Assembly: GCA_905221605.1 (NCBI GenBank)
Contig: CAJNDS010002106.1
Location: forward strand, 555,001-619,000
From: Symbiodinium natans
Taxonomy: Eukaryota; Sar; Dinophyceae; Suessiales; Symbiodiniaceae
Direction: 5' to 3'
DNA length: 64,000 nucleotides
Shown: piece by piece, positions 1 to 12,653 of the stretch
Layout: every line of letters begins with the position of its first letter
How positions within the stretch are numbered: the first letter of the stretch is position 1
Notes under the pieces: generated by a model
What the model was told of the DNA's origin: nothing
The model's input: the letters and a program-made list of their open reading frames with translations, nothing else
Database searches by the model: none
Program-made: the position numbers and the translations under genes

Positions 1-76
1 TAGGGTTTAGGGTTTAGGGTTTAGGGTTTAGGGTTTGGGGTTTAGGGTGTCGGGTTTGGGGCTTTCTAATACTAAG

Positions 77-145
<69 letters not shown>

Positions 146-152
146 CAGAGAC

Positions 153-191
<39 letters not shown>

Positions 192-542
192 AATCCGAAA
201 CCCTCAAAGCCCAGGGTTTAGCCTGGTGCCAGTATCACGCAGGGCCTGAACCCCAAAACCCTCGAGACCTGACAAAGCCTGAAGGCCTGCTTCAACCCTA
301 AACCCTAACCCTAAGCCCTAAACCCTAAACCCTCGACTCCTCCCGAATCTTAAAACTTGGCGCAGACAGATTCCGAGGATTTCTTGTCTTAGGAGGGGAA
401 GGCGAACAAAAAAGGCAAGTGACTACTCTGCGAGGGTTGCGAGCTGAGGGGTTTGCATGCAATCCAAATCTCAATCGCACCTTTTGCTCCCTCACGCCAC
501 GTTTTGAATCGGCGACAGAAGGTACGAATTAGGGTTGCTGGC
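1..542. other. 3' flank of gene 1: repeats, no gene seen
   Basis: Begins with TTTAGGG repeats (1-50), then an AG-rich microsatellite (81-189), then degenerate CCCTAAA (295-335). About 340-540 is unique sequence in which I see no convincing exon. It may hold the 3' untranslated region of gene 1. Confidence 0.6.
81..189. repeat. AG / ACAGAG microsatellite
   Basis: (AG)n, then about seven ACAGAG units, then (AG)n. Read in frame it gives a meaningless Arg-Glu repeat. Confidence 0.97.
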
Positions 543-569
543 TCAGCCTTGCAGAATCTCCAGCACTTC
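543..569 (-). CDS. Gene 1 exon 39: terminal exon with stop
   Basis: Residues 695-702, EVLEILQG, then TGA (543-545). Acceptor CCGACAG|GAA, phase 0. It continues EIESLK as EIESLK-EVLEIL, a family-typical C-terminus, and the frame stops at once. Confidence 0.85.
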   Translation of the reverse strand, partial: EVLEILQG

Positions 570-3500
570 CTGTCGGGAGGCGACTTGAGGACCGGTGCTT
601 ACACCTGTTGCTTTGGAGAAAGTTTACTGAAGATGTTCTTAGGGTCATGGTCCCTTCGTATGTGCCCTTAGAAGGTGTCTAACTCCATGCACCAAACACA
701 AAAGCCTAAAGCCTAAAACCCTAAACCCTAAACCCTGAACCCTAAACCCCAAACCCCAGCTTACCCAGGCAGATCATTGGGCCTTTTGCTATAAAGGGGG
801 GGGGGTGTCTAGGGTCCGGGTTGCAAAGGGTCCTTCAACTTCCATTGGGCGTTGGCTGCGGCGGGGGGGAAGGGGGCGGGGGAGGGGGAGGGGGGGGGGG
901 AGCGGGGGAGGGGGGGGGAGGGGGGGGGAGGGGGGGAGGGGGGGGGAGGGGGGGGGAGGGAGGGGGAGGGGGGAGGGCGGGGGGGTAGCATAGGATGCCC
1001 GAAAAACATGCGGGGTCATGGGTTTTACCTCGGAACCTAAGGTTGTAGCCTTGGGTTTTGGGACCCTTTGTAAAAGTTTTTAAAGATCCTCTAAGGGAAT
1101 ATGAGGGCCATAGTAGGAGAATATTAGGGAAAATCTTTAGGGGTACAAGAGTCTTAACCCCTTGATAGGGATGGTGGGTGTTCAGTACTCAACCCCCAAG
1201 CTAGGTGTCTCCTAACATCTGGGACCTATGAGGACCTGGACCTTCCCCCTTTACTGTTTAGGGTTGAGGGTTTGGGGTTTAAGCTAATAATCGGCTTAGT
1301 GTGAACGTTTGACTAGCAGGTTTGGAGCGTTGGGGAAGCTGCATGTATAAACCTTACGCGTTAACCCTGCCCTATACACAAGAGGATGGCGCTTGCGGTG
1401 TAACAGCTTAAAGACACCCGAACCAGCAACAGGGCCTTCGCGCCAGAAACAACCTTCGCCACCAGGCCTAAAAGCATATCCTCCGCTCACACACCTTCGT
1501 GGTTTAGGGTTAGAGTTGGCTCAGTTGGCGCACCCATGCGCGAGGTAACATCCTTGCCCATCTCTAAGGGCAGCTATATGGGATCTGAATATGGTCCCCA
1601 AACCCTAAACCCTCTTTAAAATGTTTCTGATGTATGGGCCTTTGGCATGCGTAGGGTATAAGGGGAGAAAAAATGGTCCCCTTCCTCGCACCCCCGAGCT
1701 GAAATTTCACCAGCGAGCCGATTGGGAAACAGCACATAACCCCTAGGTTCGGAATTCGGGTTTAGGGCTTAGGGCTTAGGGTTTAGGATTTAGGGCCTTT
1801 AGGGTTTAGGGTTTAGGGTTTAGGGTTTAGGGTTTAGGGTTTCCCACAGCTACACCCTTTCTTCGGCCTTGAGAGATTCGATCTCCTGCTTCCTCTGCTC
1901 CATCTTCTCCTCCTGGAGAGGTTTAGGGTTTAGGGTTTAGGGTTTAGGGTTTAGGGTTTAGGGTTTAGGGTTTAGGGTTCGGGCACACGGGACACATACC
2001 CTGCAAGACTCAAGCGCCTAAACCCCACAGATCGGCCCAACATCTGGCAACGAACAATAAGCGTGCGAACTGAACACCTCAAACCCTAGACCCTAAATCC
2101 CCCAAAACCCTAAGTCCCCAGACCCTTAGCCCTTAACCCTACAAACCCGAAGCCCTAAACCCTAAACCCCGAAGAAAACCCTATAAACCCTGAGCCCTAG
2201 CCCAATCAAGCTTTCAGAGCTAGGGGTTTCTTCATTCCGGGGATGTGTTCTAGCATCATTCAACGCCTGAGCAACAAAAACCAAAAACTCAAAGGGCCTT
2301 GGGGTTTAGGGTTTAGGGTTTAGGGTTTAGGGTTTAGGGTTTAGGGTTTAGGGCCACCCGAAACCCCAAACCCCAAACCCTCAAACCCTAAAGCGTGGCA
2401 GCCAAGGCCTTTATGAAGGGCTCAGAGGGGCCCTAGGGCCACCCTAAACCCTAGACCCGAAACTTGGGATGTTCCCCCTTTTCCGAACAGTCCTCAATAG
2501 GATAAGGACTGCTAGTAGAAGAGGGAACGTCCCTAAACCCTTAAACCCTTAAACCCTTAATTCCTTAATTCCTGAAATTCCTTAAACCCTTACACCCTTA
2601 AACCCTAAACCCTAAACGCTGAACCCGAAAGTACCCCGGCGTCCTTGGTCATGGCTGGTTTCAGACACTCCGGCTTCAGCTCTTCCAGATACCTTGGATG
2701 TGGCATGCCTTGCCGGCACAGGGTTTAGGATTTAGGGTTTAGGGTTTAGGGTTTAGAGTTTCGGGCAATTTTGAGGTTTCAGTACATAATAACCTCGAAC
2801 ACTAGCAAGAACCATCATGTACGGCATTAGGGCTGTTTATGATCTTAGGCCTGCAGGCTTTAGGAGCCCCCTAAACCCTAAACCCTAAACCCTAAACCCT
2901 AAACCCCAAACCCTAAACCCTAAACCCTAAACCCCCCAAACTCCCCAAACTCCCCAACCTCCCCAACCTCCCCAACCTCTCCAACCCCCCCCCCCCCCCA
3001 CTCAGACAAAAAAAAGGATGCCAAGCCCAGCTGCTTGTTGGCTGCCGCCAATGCCTTGCTGGCATCTTCCAAGTCGATCTTCTTGCTCTTGAGCTGGTTG
3101 GCCTTCTGCTCCTGGGTGCAAAAACTTCGGGGTTTAGGGTTAGGGTTTAGGGTTTAGGGTTTAGGGTTTAGGGAAAGCCCCTAGAACCCCCAAAATCCTA
3201 CAGTAAACCCTGAACCCTGAATCCTAAACCCGAGCCGAGCGCTAAACCCCTAACCCTGAACCCTGAACCCATAAGCCCAAAGTCTTACAAGAAGGGACCC
3301 CCTTCTTGGGGTTGGTTCTTACGTTTAGCAGGTGGTAGTTGGTCGAACACCTACAGTACTAACCAGTTGCCGAGCACCCTGGGCCAAAAAACGTTAACCT
3401 GTCCATTTTGGTCGGATTATATGAGGCTATGGGGAAGCTTCCCTCACGACCCCACCGGCGGATAATCTTGATTCGCTTCTTGGAAGAGGGCCTCATGCTC

Positions 3501-6500
3501 CGGACATTTTCTGGTGACCACAGCGCAACCAAAAAGGAACTACCTTTGGTAGCCTTGGCTACTAATGTGCTTCGGAACCCATAAAAACATGCAAGATAGC
3601 CATCCCTATACTACCCGTATAAGGAAGATAATTTCCTATAGGTGGGGGGGGGGGGGAGTTCTTAAGCAAACAGTAGTTGGTTGGGGATTGTGAGGCTCCA
3701 GTGGAGGCTGAAGGTTTCGCTCTCCTGAGGGCTTCACGAGAGGAGCTTCACTTTGGGAACCCTAAATCCTAAACCCTAAACCCTAAACCCTAAACCGAAC
3801 CCTAAACCCTAAACCCTACACCCTAACCCTAAGCCCTAAACCCTACAACCCCCAACCCAGTTGAGGGTTTCCATGGTCTAGGAGGTTGCAAAGCGATCCC
3901 AGCTGATGTCTTCATGTCTTCATATCCGAGCTGCTTCGTCTCTGTCTTCAGCTCCACCTCCTTCTCCTGAGCTGTCTTTGGCGCTTCTTGCGGTTTAGGG
4001 TTTAGGGTTTAGGGTTTAGGGTTTAGGGTTTCATACTTCCCAAAGAGCCGACATACCCTTAATCAAGGAACATACCTTACACCATCTTCACGACCCCTCT
4101 ATATAGGTTAAGGTATTTTTCTTAATGGAGGGGTATCGGGTTCTGTGGATCTTGCCCTGGAAACTGCGAAAGATTGACTGCGGCAGGTTCAGGATGTTCA
4201 AAAAAGCTGGGGGGCTTCGAGTAAACCCTAAACCCTAAACCCTAACCCTAAACCCTAAACCCTAAACCCTAACCCCTAAACCCTAAACCCTAAACCCTAA
4301 ACCCTATAACCCTAAACCCTAAACCCTAAACCACCTTTTCCACCTCCACAAACCCTCATAGAATCTCGACTCCGAAGACCTGAGCCCTAAACCCCGAAGC
4401 TGCTAACCCTTAAGCCTGAACCCTTTCTTAAACCCTAAACCCTAAACCCTAAACCCTAAACCCCCCTTTCTTACCCTGAGGCTCTTGGGCCCTCAAAACC
4501 CCAGGACTTGAGACCCCGGAGACACTCCTTAGGACTTAGGAGGTGCCAGTCCCTCTGTAAGAGGGTCCTTAGAGCCTTAAGGTAGTCCCTCAACCCTACA
4601 CACCCCTAGAAGCCCTTCTGACCCTAAGCAACGATCCTGAATCCTATCAACCCTACCTACCAAAGAAGCACGATCAACCCTAGGAACCGCAATTAAATTC
4701 CCATAAACCCTATAAAGCCCAAGCCTGGTAGAGCAGTGCAAACCCCTCCCAGAGGCCCTAAACCGTGAACCCTAAACACTAAACCTTAAACCCTTGCAAG
4801 CCCGTATACACCCTAAATCTCAAACCCCAAACCCTAAACCAAAACCCATTGACCCTAAACCCTTATAAAACCTTGTAAGCCCTTATAAACGAGACTAAAC
4901 CCTAAACCCATGTAACCCTAAACCCTTGCAACCCTAAACCAAGCGCCTTCGCAGCCTTGTCCACCTTCGAGTCTGTCATGAACCTGGTGGGCGCGGTGGC
5001 TTTTGAAAGGTTTAGGGTTTAGGGTTTAGGGTTTAGGGTTTAGGGTTTAGGGTTTAGGGTTTAGGGTTTAGGGTTTAGGGTTTAGGGTTTAGGGTTTAGG
5101 GTTTAGGGTTTAGGGGGGTTGGTTTGGGGTTTAGAGTTCAGGGTTCAGGGTTTAAGTTTAGGGTTTGGGGTGTAGGTACCGGGGGTTGAGTCCCACCTTG
5201 GGCTTCTGAAGCTAGGGAGGATTATAGAGTACATGCGTGGGTTCTTCCTTTGTTGGTCCGTCCCTTCCTTTGTTTTTGGGGGGGAGGGGGTGGTGGGGTG
5301 GGGAAGGGGTCCTAGGCTGCCAGAGAAGTACGTGTGGGCCTCGGGAAGAACCCTAAACCCTAAACCCTAAGCCCTAAACCCTAAACCCTAACCCTAAACC
5401 CTAGATTTTTTGGAGCTTCGGAGGCCCTTGGCTTGACACGCTTTTGCCACGGGGGGGGGGGGGGATGGACTGTCAGCAGCCCCCGATGGTTCAAACTCTG
5501 TGGGGTTTCTGCGCTCAGCCCTAAACCTAACCCTAAACCTTATAAACCCTGAACAGTAAACCCTAAACCCTATATAAACCCTAAACCCTAGATCTACAAA
5601 CCCAAAGCCCGACACGCTGCAACCGAAGCTCAACACCCAAAAGCCTTAAGCCTTAATTGGAGCTGTTGGGGGGTGGGGGGGAGCCTGTGAAACCTAGGAG
5701 GAGCTTTTTGACCCCTGCTCGTCCTAAACCCTAAACCCTAAACCCTAAACCCTAAAAAACCCTAAACCCTAAACCCTAAAGGAGACTGCCCCCAACAAGC
5801 CTCCAAGGCCCCAAGCCCTAAGCTCTCGAACCCCTACGGTTTCGGGTTGAGGGTTTAGGGTTTAGGGTTTTGGGTTGAAGGGTTTGGGGAGTGGGGAGCT
5901 CTAAAAGCTAAAGAAACCCCCCCAAACCCTACTTTCTTGGAGGTTGATTACCTAAGAACCCTATACACTTTGGTTTTTTTCATAGAATAAGAGCCTTCAA
6001 AGAGTAGGTTTGGGTTCCTAAGAACCCTATACATTTTGGTTTTTTTCAGAGTAAGAGCCTTCAAAGAGTAGGTTTGGGGGGGTGTTCTATCTTAAGGCAA
6101 ACCGCGGGTTCAACCTTGAGCCCGAAGCCGTGTCCAAACACGAAACCCCTGAACGCCCTGAACCCTAAACCCTAAACCCTGAACCCTAAACCCTAAACCC
6201 TATCTCTCCCTCTCCCTCCCTCCCAGGCATTCGAAACCACGAAGCCGTGTACCCCTAAACCCAGGGACAACCCCGAGAAAGCTCTTCATCCCGTCAACCC
6301 CTAAGCCACACTTGGAGGTTCATGGGTAGTTATAAGTAAGGTTATAAGTACCCGAAATTTGGCTATAAGTATAGTTACCATACTTATAGCTCTACTTAGA
6401 AGTACCCATGAACCTCCAAGTAACCCTAAACCCTAACCCCTAAACCCTAAACCCTAAACCCACCATCTGTTTCAGGCAGGGCCGCTTGGAGTACTCTCCC

Positions 6501-9500
6501 AGACTCTGCGCCTCGGCAGCCTTTGTCTCCTCGGTGCCGCTTGCAGGGCGGAGGGTTTTTATAGGGTTTAGGGTTTAGGGTTTAGGGTTTAGGGTTTGGG
6601 GTTTAGGGTTTAGGGTTCGGGGTTTGGGGATATTAGAGGGTTTAGGGTAGAGGGTTTATGGCGTTTAGTGTTTAAAAGTGGTTTTTGGGTTTGCAGGTGG
6701 CTTATGTGTTTTTTGGTTAATGGGGATTTGGTGGGTATTAGGTTCAGGGTTCAGAGGCTTGTTTCGACTTCCAGGGTGTACCTGGACCCCCTAAACCCTA
6801 AACCCTAAACCCTAAACCCCTAATAAAGCCCTAAGTTTAATGTAGGGTTTAGAGTAGGGGGATGCAGTTGGATTGGAGGCTCTCTGGTGGAGGCTTCGGC
6901 ATACACTAGTGGCTCCTGGGTTGGGATGGTGGAGGTCTGACTGCACTTTCCACCTACAAGGGACACAACCCTACAACCCAAACACCCTAGTAAGGCCCTA
7001 GTACCCAAAAACCCTTTTTTTGAAGCGTGGAACCCCTCCCCCCCCCCCCCCCCCCCCCCGCCCCCCCCAAAAAAAAAAAAACAAGACCATCAGCCAAAAC
7101 ACAAACTGACATTCCCCCCCAACCCCCCCCCCCCGTGCAAACAGGGGGTAGGGTTTCGGGTTTACAGGGTTTAGGGTTCAGGGTTTAGGGTTCAGGGTTT
7201 GGGGTTTAGGGTTTAGGGCTGCTGCGCCCGGAGGCCGTCTCCAGCCGAGCAAAGTCAGCCTCCAACACTTCCAGCAGGGCGTTGACGCCTGGAACAGGTG
7301 GGTTTAGGGTTTAGGGTTTGGGGTTTAGGGTTTAGGGCTGAGGGTGCAGGGGCTTGGGGTTTAGGGTGGGTTTAGGGCTGAGGGTGCAGGGGCTTGGGGT
7401 TTAGGGTGGGTTTAGGGCTGAGGGTGCAGGGGCTTGGGGTTTCGAACTCAGTCATGGGTTTGCTTGCCCCTTGAACCCTAAACCTGAACCCTTGAACCCT
7501 GAACCCTGACCCCTAAACCCTAAACCCTAATTCGTAACCCCAAACCCGAAACCCTCCAAACAGCAGCCTGCCTCCACTGTCCATGCCCGTGTAGGAGCCC
7601 CCGAAGATGTCCGGGGCATCGGAGATGGAGTCCTGCTTGAACCGCGCCAAATGCTCCACCCTCAGCCTCACTCTGGGGAGCTCCAACCAGTATCCCCCCC
7701 AGGCGGTTAGAAGCCTGTTAAAGCCCTAAACCCTAAACCCTAAACCCTAAACCCTAAAGCCTAAACCCTAAACCCTAAACCCTAAACCCTAAACCGAAGT
7801 TTATGGTTTAGGATATAAGGTATGAATCACGCACATTCGCTGTTTGAGGGTTCGCCTTCCCAGTCCCCAAGGGGAGAATCGGAACGGCGCAAGAAGGCCC
7901 CTAATACCCCCCCTCCCGGTACCCATCCCCTTGAACCCCCCTAGCCCTAAACCCTAAACCCTAAACCCTGAACCCTAAACCCTAAACCTTAAGGACCCTA
8001 TAAGCACAGTCCTGTAGGAGAGCTGCGCTCGAGGCCTTGGCCACAGCGCCGGAGTAGAAGCCTTTGGAGGCGCCGGAAAACCATGGGTTTAGGGTGTAGG
8101 GCTTAGGGCTTCTGGTTTAGGGTTTAGGGTTTAGGGCTAGGGTTTAGGGTTTAGGGTTTAGGGTTTAGGGTTTAGGGTTTAGGGTTTGGGGTTTAGGGTT
8201 TCGGGTTTCGGGTTTTGGTTTTATAGGGGCTACGGACTTCGGGGTGTAGGCGTTAAGGCTCTGGGGCTCATAAAGGGCTGAGGGGGCAAGGGTGCTTCCA
8301 TCCGCACTTTTTGGCTGTAGTTGGGCGATTTTGTTTGATCTCTCTGGGTGTTGCTTTAAAAGCCCTTTGAACATTATTTATGAATAGGTTCCCTTAAAAG
8401 GAGAGAAGGGACATTTTAAAAGTTATCCCAAAGCAATACCCAGTTATGGGCTATTTCTAACCTTATTCTGGAGCCCAAACCCCGAGGCTTCTAAACCTTC
8501 CCTTGGAATTGCTTTCATCAAGTAACGACAGGCGACATGTAATGCGACGGTTTCGGGTTTGAGGCCAGGGGGCTCATAGTTCATGAGGAGTGGAAGGAGT
8601 CTTGTAGACCCTCGCCCGGATCCAAGGTCTAACCCCCAACCCTAAAATCCTAAAACCCTGAAAACCCTAAAAACCCTAAAACCCCGAAACCCTAGAACCC
8701 CTAAAACCCTGAACGCCGAAAACCTACAGCGCCTGGAGGGTGTTCCAATACCCAAATGAATAAACGCTCAATACCAGTTTGGACCCCTAAACTCGCTGAA
8801 CACATATGCCTGACTGTGCTCCTTTTCAGCCCCCCAAAAAGAGGAGATATGAATCTTCTAAGCGCCTGCCCTACACCGTACACCCTACACACCCTACACA
8901 CCCTACACACCCTACACACCCTACACCCTAAACCCTAAACCCAACCCTAACCCTAAACCCCAAACCCGAAACCCTAAATCCTGAACCCTAATTAAACCCT
9001 AAACTAAACCGTAGACCCTAATCAAAGGAGGGTTCAAGATTTCGGTCGGGTGGCTGTCCAAGGCTGCAACCGCCTGGGCGATGGCCTTCTGGGCATCCTC
9101 GCGCAGCACTGAGGGTTTAGGGTTTAGGGTTTAGGGCTAGGGTTTAGGGTGGCTCCCTCTGGCTTGTGTTTATGGGTTCAGGGATCACCGTTGTAGGAGG
9201 TTCAGGGGTTTTAGGGTTTGCGACTGGGGGTTGAGGGCTTGGGGCCTGGGGGTGTTACTAGGGCGGACCACGTAGGTGGGGCAGCACAGCTGACTCTGGG
9301 TCCTAGTAAGCGTAAACCCTAAACCCACTCAGGGCCTCCTACTCTGGGTCCTAGTTAGGAGTTCTGACCATGCCTAAACCCTAAACCCTAAACCCTAAAC
9401 CCTAAACCCTAAACCCTAAACCCTAAACCCTAAACCCTAAGGCGGGAAGACCCTAAACCCAACACCCGAAACCCTTGCAGACCGAAGCTAGGTCCCGCAC

Positions 9501-12500
9501 CTAGCCGCTGGTTACATGAGGGTTTAAGGCTTGAGTTTAGGGTTTAGGGTTTAGGGTTTAGGGTTTAGGGTTTAGGGTTTAGGCTTTAGGGTTTAGGGTT
9601 TAGGGTTGAGGGTTTAGGGTTTAGGGTTTAGGGTTTAGTTGGGGTTTATTGCGGGTTTGGCGTTTAGGGCTTGGGGTTTGTCCTTAAGGCTGAGCCCCTG
9701 TTTCCCTTTCATGTCCTGGGCATCCGTGATGGTCTCCAAGTTCTCCTTTGGCAACTTGGTAGCCCAGTACCCTTATTTTGGGATATACCAATATACTCAG
9801 GTTTAGGGTTTAGGGCTTAGGGTTTAGGCTTTAGGCTTAGGGTCTAGGGTTTAGGGTTTAGGGTTAGTTGTGGAACCCGAAGATTGAAATTGCGGTTGGG
9901 GGGTCTCGGCTGTTTTGAATTTGGGTCCGGGGCGGGTGCTTAGGAGACTCATCTGGCCAGGCACCGTTTGGGGTTTAGGGGTTCGGGGAAGAGGGGTAGA
10001 GGGGTTTAGGGTTTAAGGTTTAGGGTTTAGGAACGTCTACATGACCGATAGACACACAGATCGACGGTAGGTTCATGGGCGGATTGTCAAACATTCGCCA
10101 CTGGCAGTGAATCTCCACAAGGGCAGCCCAAAAACACATCCCTAAACCCTAAACTCTTAACCCTAAACCCTCAACCCGAAACCCTCAGAGTTTTAGAGTT
10201 TCGGGTGGCCCTAAACTCCTTTTTGAACCCCAACCCCTAGGGTGTTGCGTCAAGACATGGGCTGTTCTCTGAATACGGTCCCTGTTGCGGCCGCCCCATA
10301 TGGGTAACTTCAGAACATTTGGGTCCTTGGGGTTTAGGATTTAGGGCTTCGGGCCCTCCACATGGGTAATTTCAGAAATTTGGTAGATGGTCCTTATCAG
10401 AAGGGCTTTTGTGTATTGGGTATAGATTTGGGAGATCCTTCTGTGGGGGGAATGTTCCTATACTTACATTCCGACAAAAGCAAACTCAACTGTGGTATGT
10501 CATGATGGACACTGGCTATGCCTTCCCTCCCCCACTAAACCATTGTCGCAAGCTCAGCAACTCTTAAAGCCCACGAACCCCAAACCCTAAGCCCCCCCCA
10601 CTAAACCCTAAACCCTAAACCCTAAACCCTAAACCCTCAACCCTCAACCCTAACCCCTAACCCCTAACCCCTAACCCCTAAACCTCATCCAGCTCCTTCT
10701 TCTCGACCTCGCGCAACTTGGTGGACTCCTCACGATCGGCCGCAAGCTTCGCGATGTCCTCCCAGGCGTGGATTTGAGAAGACTGAGCCCTTTCACCGCA
10801 ACTGTTTTCCTGTTTTTGGGGATGTGGACGCTTTCTTGTTCCCAACAGCCGAAGGGTTGGGTTTCTATCTTTAGAGGCAGGGGGCCAAGCCTCAACCCTA
10901 AACCCTAAACCCTAAACACTAAACCCTAAACCCTAAACCCTAAACCCTAAACCCTAAGCCCTAAGCCCTAAGCCCTCGGAACGGAACGCCGGAACGGCCT
11001 TGGTGAGGCCCTCCAGGGAGTCTCCAAGCTCGGTGATGTCGACATCGAGCTGGTCCGCCTTTTCGGGTTGAGGGGTTTAGGGTTTAGGGTTTAGGGTTTA
11101 GAGGGGTTGAGGTTTGCGGCTTGCTTAAGAGAGCCCTAAGAACCCTAAGAACCCTAAGAACCCTAAGAACCCTAAGAACCCTAAGAACCCTAAACCCTAA
11201 ACCCTAGCCCTAAACCCTAAATCCTAAACCCCCAAACAACTTCCACATGTTCCTGATCAAGGGACTCAGAACGCCTCTGGCTATATGTTTCTTAGTAGCC
11301 CAGTAACCATATCATAGTAACGGCACCCTTTTTTGGGATAGTTACTTTATAAGGGAACCTTGAACCAAAAAAAAGGAAAAAGGGTAGCACTGGGCTACAG
11401 AGGTTTTGCGAGCCTCCCCCTGCAGGGCGTCCATCTGCTGCTTCTTGGAGGTGCGAGCCTGCTCGTTGGTGGCGAGCTCCTGTGTAGGGTTTAGGGTTTA
11501 GGGTTTAGGGTTTAGGGTTTAGGGTTTAGGGTTTAGGGTTTAGGGCTTCTGGTTCAGGGTTCAGGGTGTAGGGCTTAGGGTCTAGAGTTTCCGTGGAGAT
11601 TGTTGAGTGGTGCATGTCCTCGTGCATGTTTACAAGAGATGTTTAGGGAATTCTGAGCGAAACAGAACATCCAAGTGGCAGAGACTCAGAAAACGGGGTT
11701 GTCGAAAGCGAACCTAAAGTAAAGTACGTTGCCACAATGAGGAAGCCATGTTCTTTGTGATATGGTCGCATGATTCAATAGCTTCTTAACAGCAACCCAG
11801 AAGAGGCTGTGGAATTTCTTCGCCAAGCGTGCTCCAGCGAATATCTCATGCACTCATGCTAACACGTCTTCTCTTGAGAACTTCGTTTTCTTTCTCTCTC
11901 CCTCTCTCTTTCGCCAAAAAGAGGCAAATCTTTTTCACCACCCGAATCCAAAACCCTGCACCGTGGGTCAGTACTTACCACACGCTAGCTTCAGCCAAAC
12001 CCTACACCATAAACCCTAACCCAAAAAACCAAATGAACAACTCCCAGCAGTCCTTCTTGCACCAGCCATCCTGTGAACAGACGATGCTTGGTTGGAGGTT
12101 CTTTTTTGGGCTTGCGCTTTAGGGTTCAGGGTTTCGGGCTGCTTGTTCGCGAGGTGTGAGGTGTAGAGGGGGAGAATGGAGCATGCTTGCACCACCTGCA
12201 GCACGATTCGGTGGCCGTCGTTTGGCAATCTCATTTCCCTCCGTGCAGATCGTGGCTTTTGCTGGAACTGGAACTGCCCAGGCTACACCTGCTTGTACGG
12301 CAAGGGAAGTACAGCGCGGGGACTACTATTTGCTTAAGAAACCCCAAGAATCTAAGATAAGAATCCCTATATTGCCCTTAGAAGGAAGAATATCCTTTTA
12401 TTTTTTGCGGGGTTCTTAAGCAAATTAGTAGGGCAGGCCTTAACGTTGCGAATGCAACCGTTGAAGACCCCTGAGCGCGCCTTCTCTGTGTCCGCTGCTG

Positions 12501-12610
12501 CCTCTTCCTGCAGGCGATTGACCAGGCCGGAGATCATCTTCCTGGCCGTCAGAAGTGTCCTCTCAAACATGCAATGAAATCTGAGTATGTATATATATAT
12601 ATATATATAT

Positions 12611-12653
<43 letters not shown>

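Noticed and set aside
1-50. Chromosome end at the left edge
   Set aside because: The same repeat occurs across the entire window and the terminal array is only about seven units, so it is not evidence of a telomere.
35-301. Frame rich in Arg-Glu repeats
   Set aside because: It translates the AG/ACAGAG microsatellite and telomeric repeats; no splice or family support.
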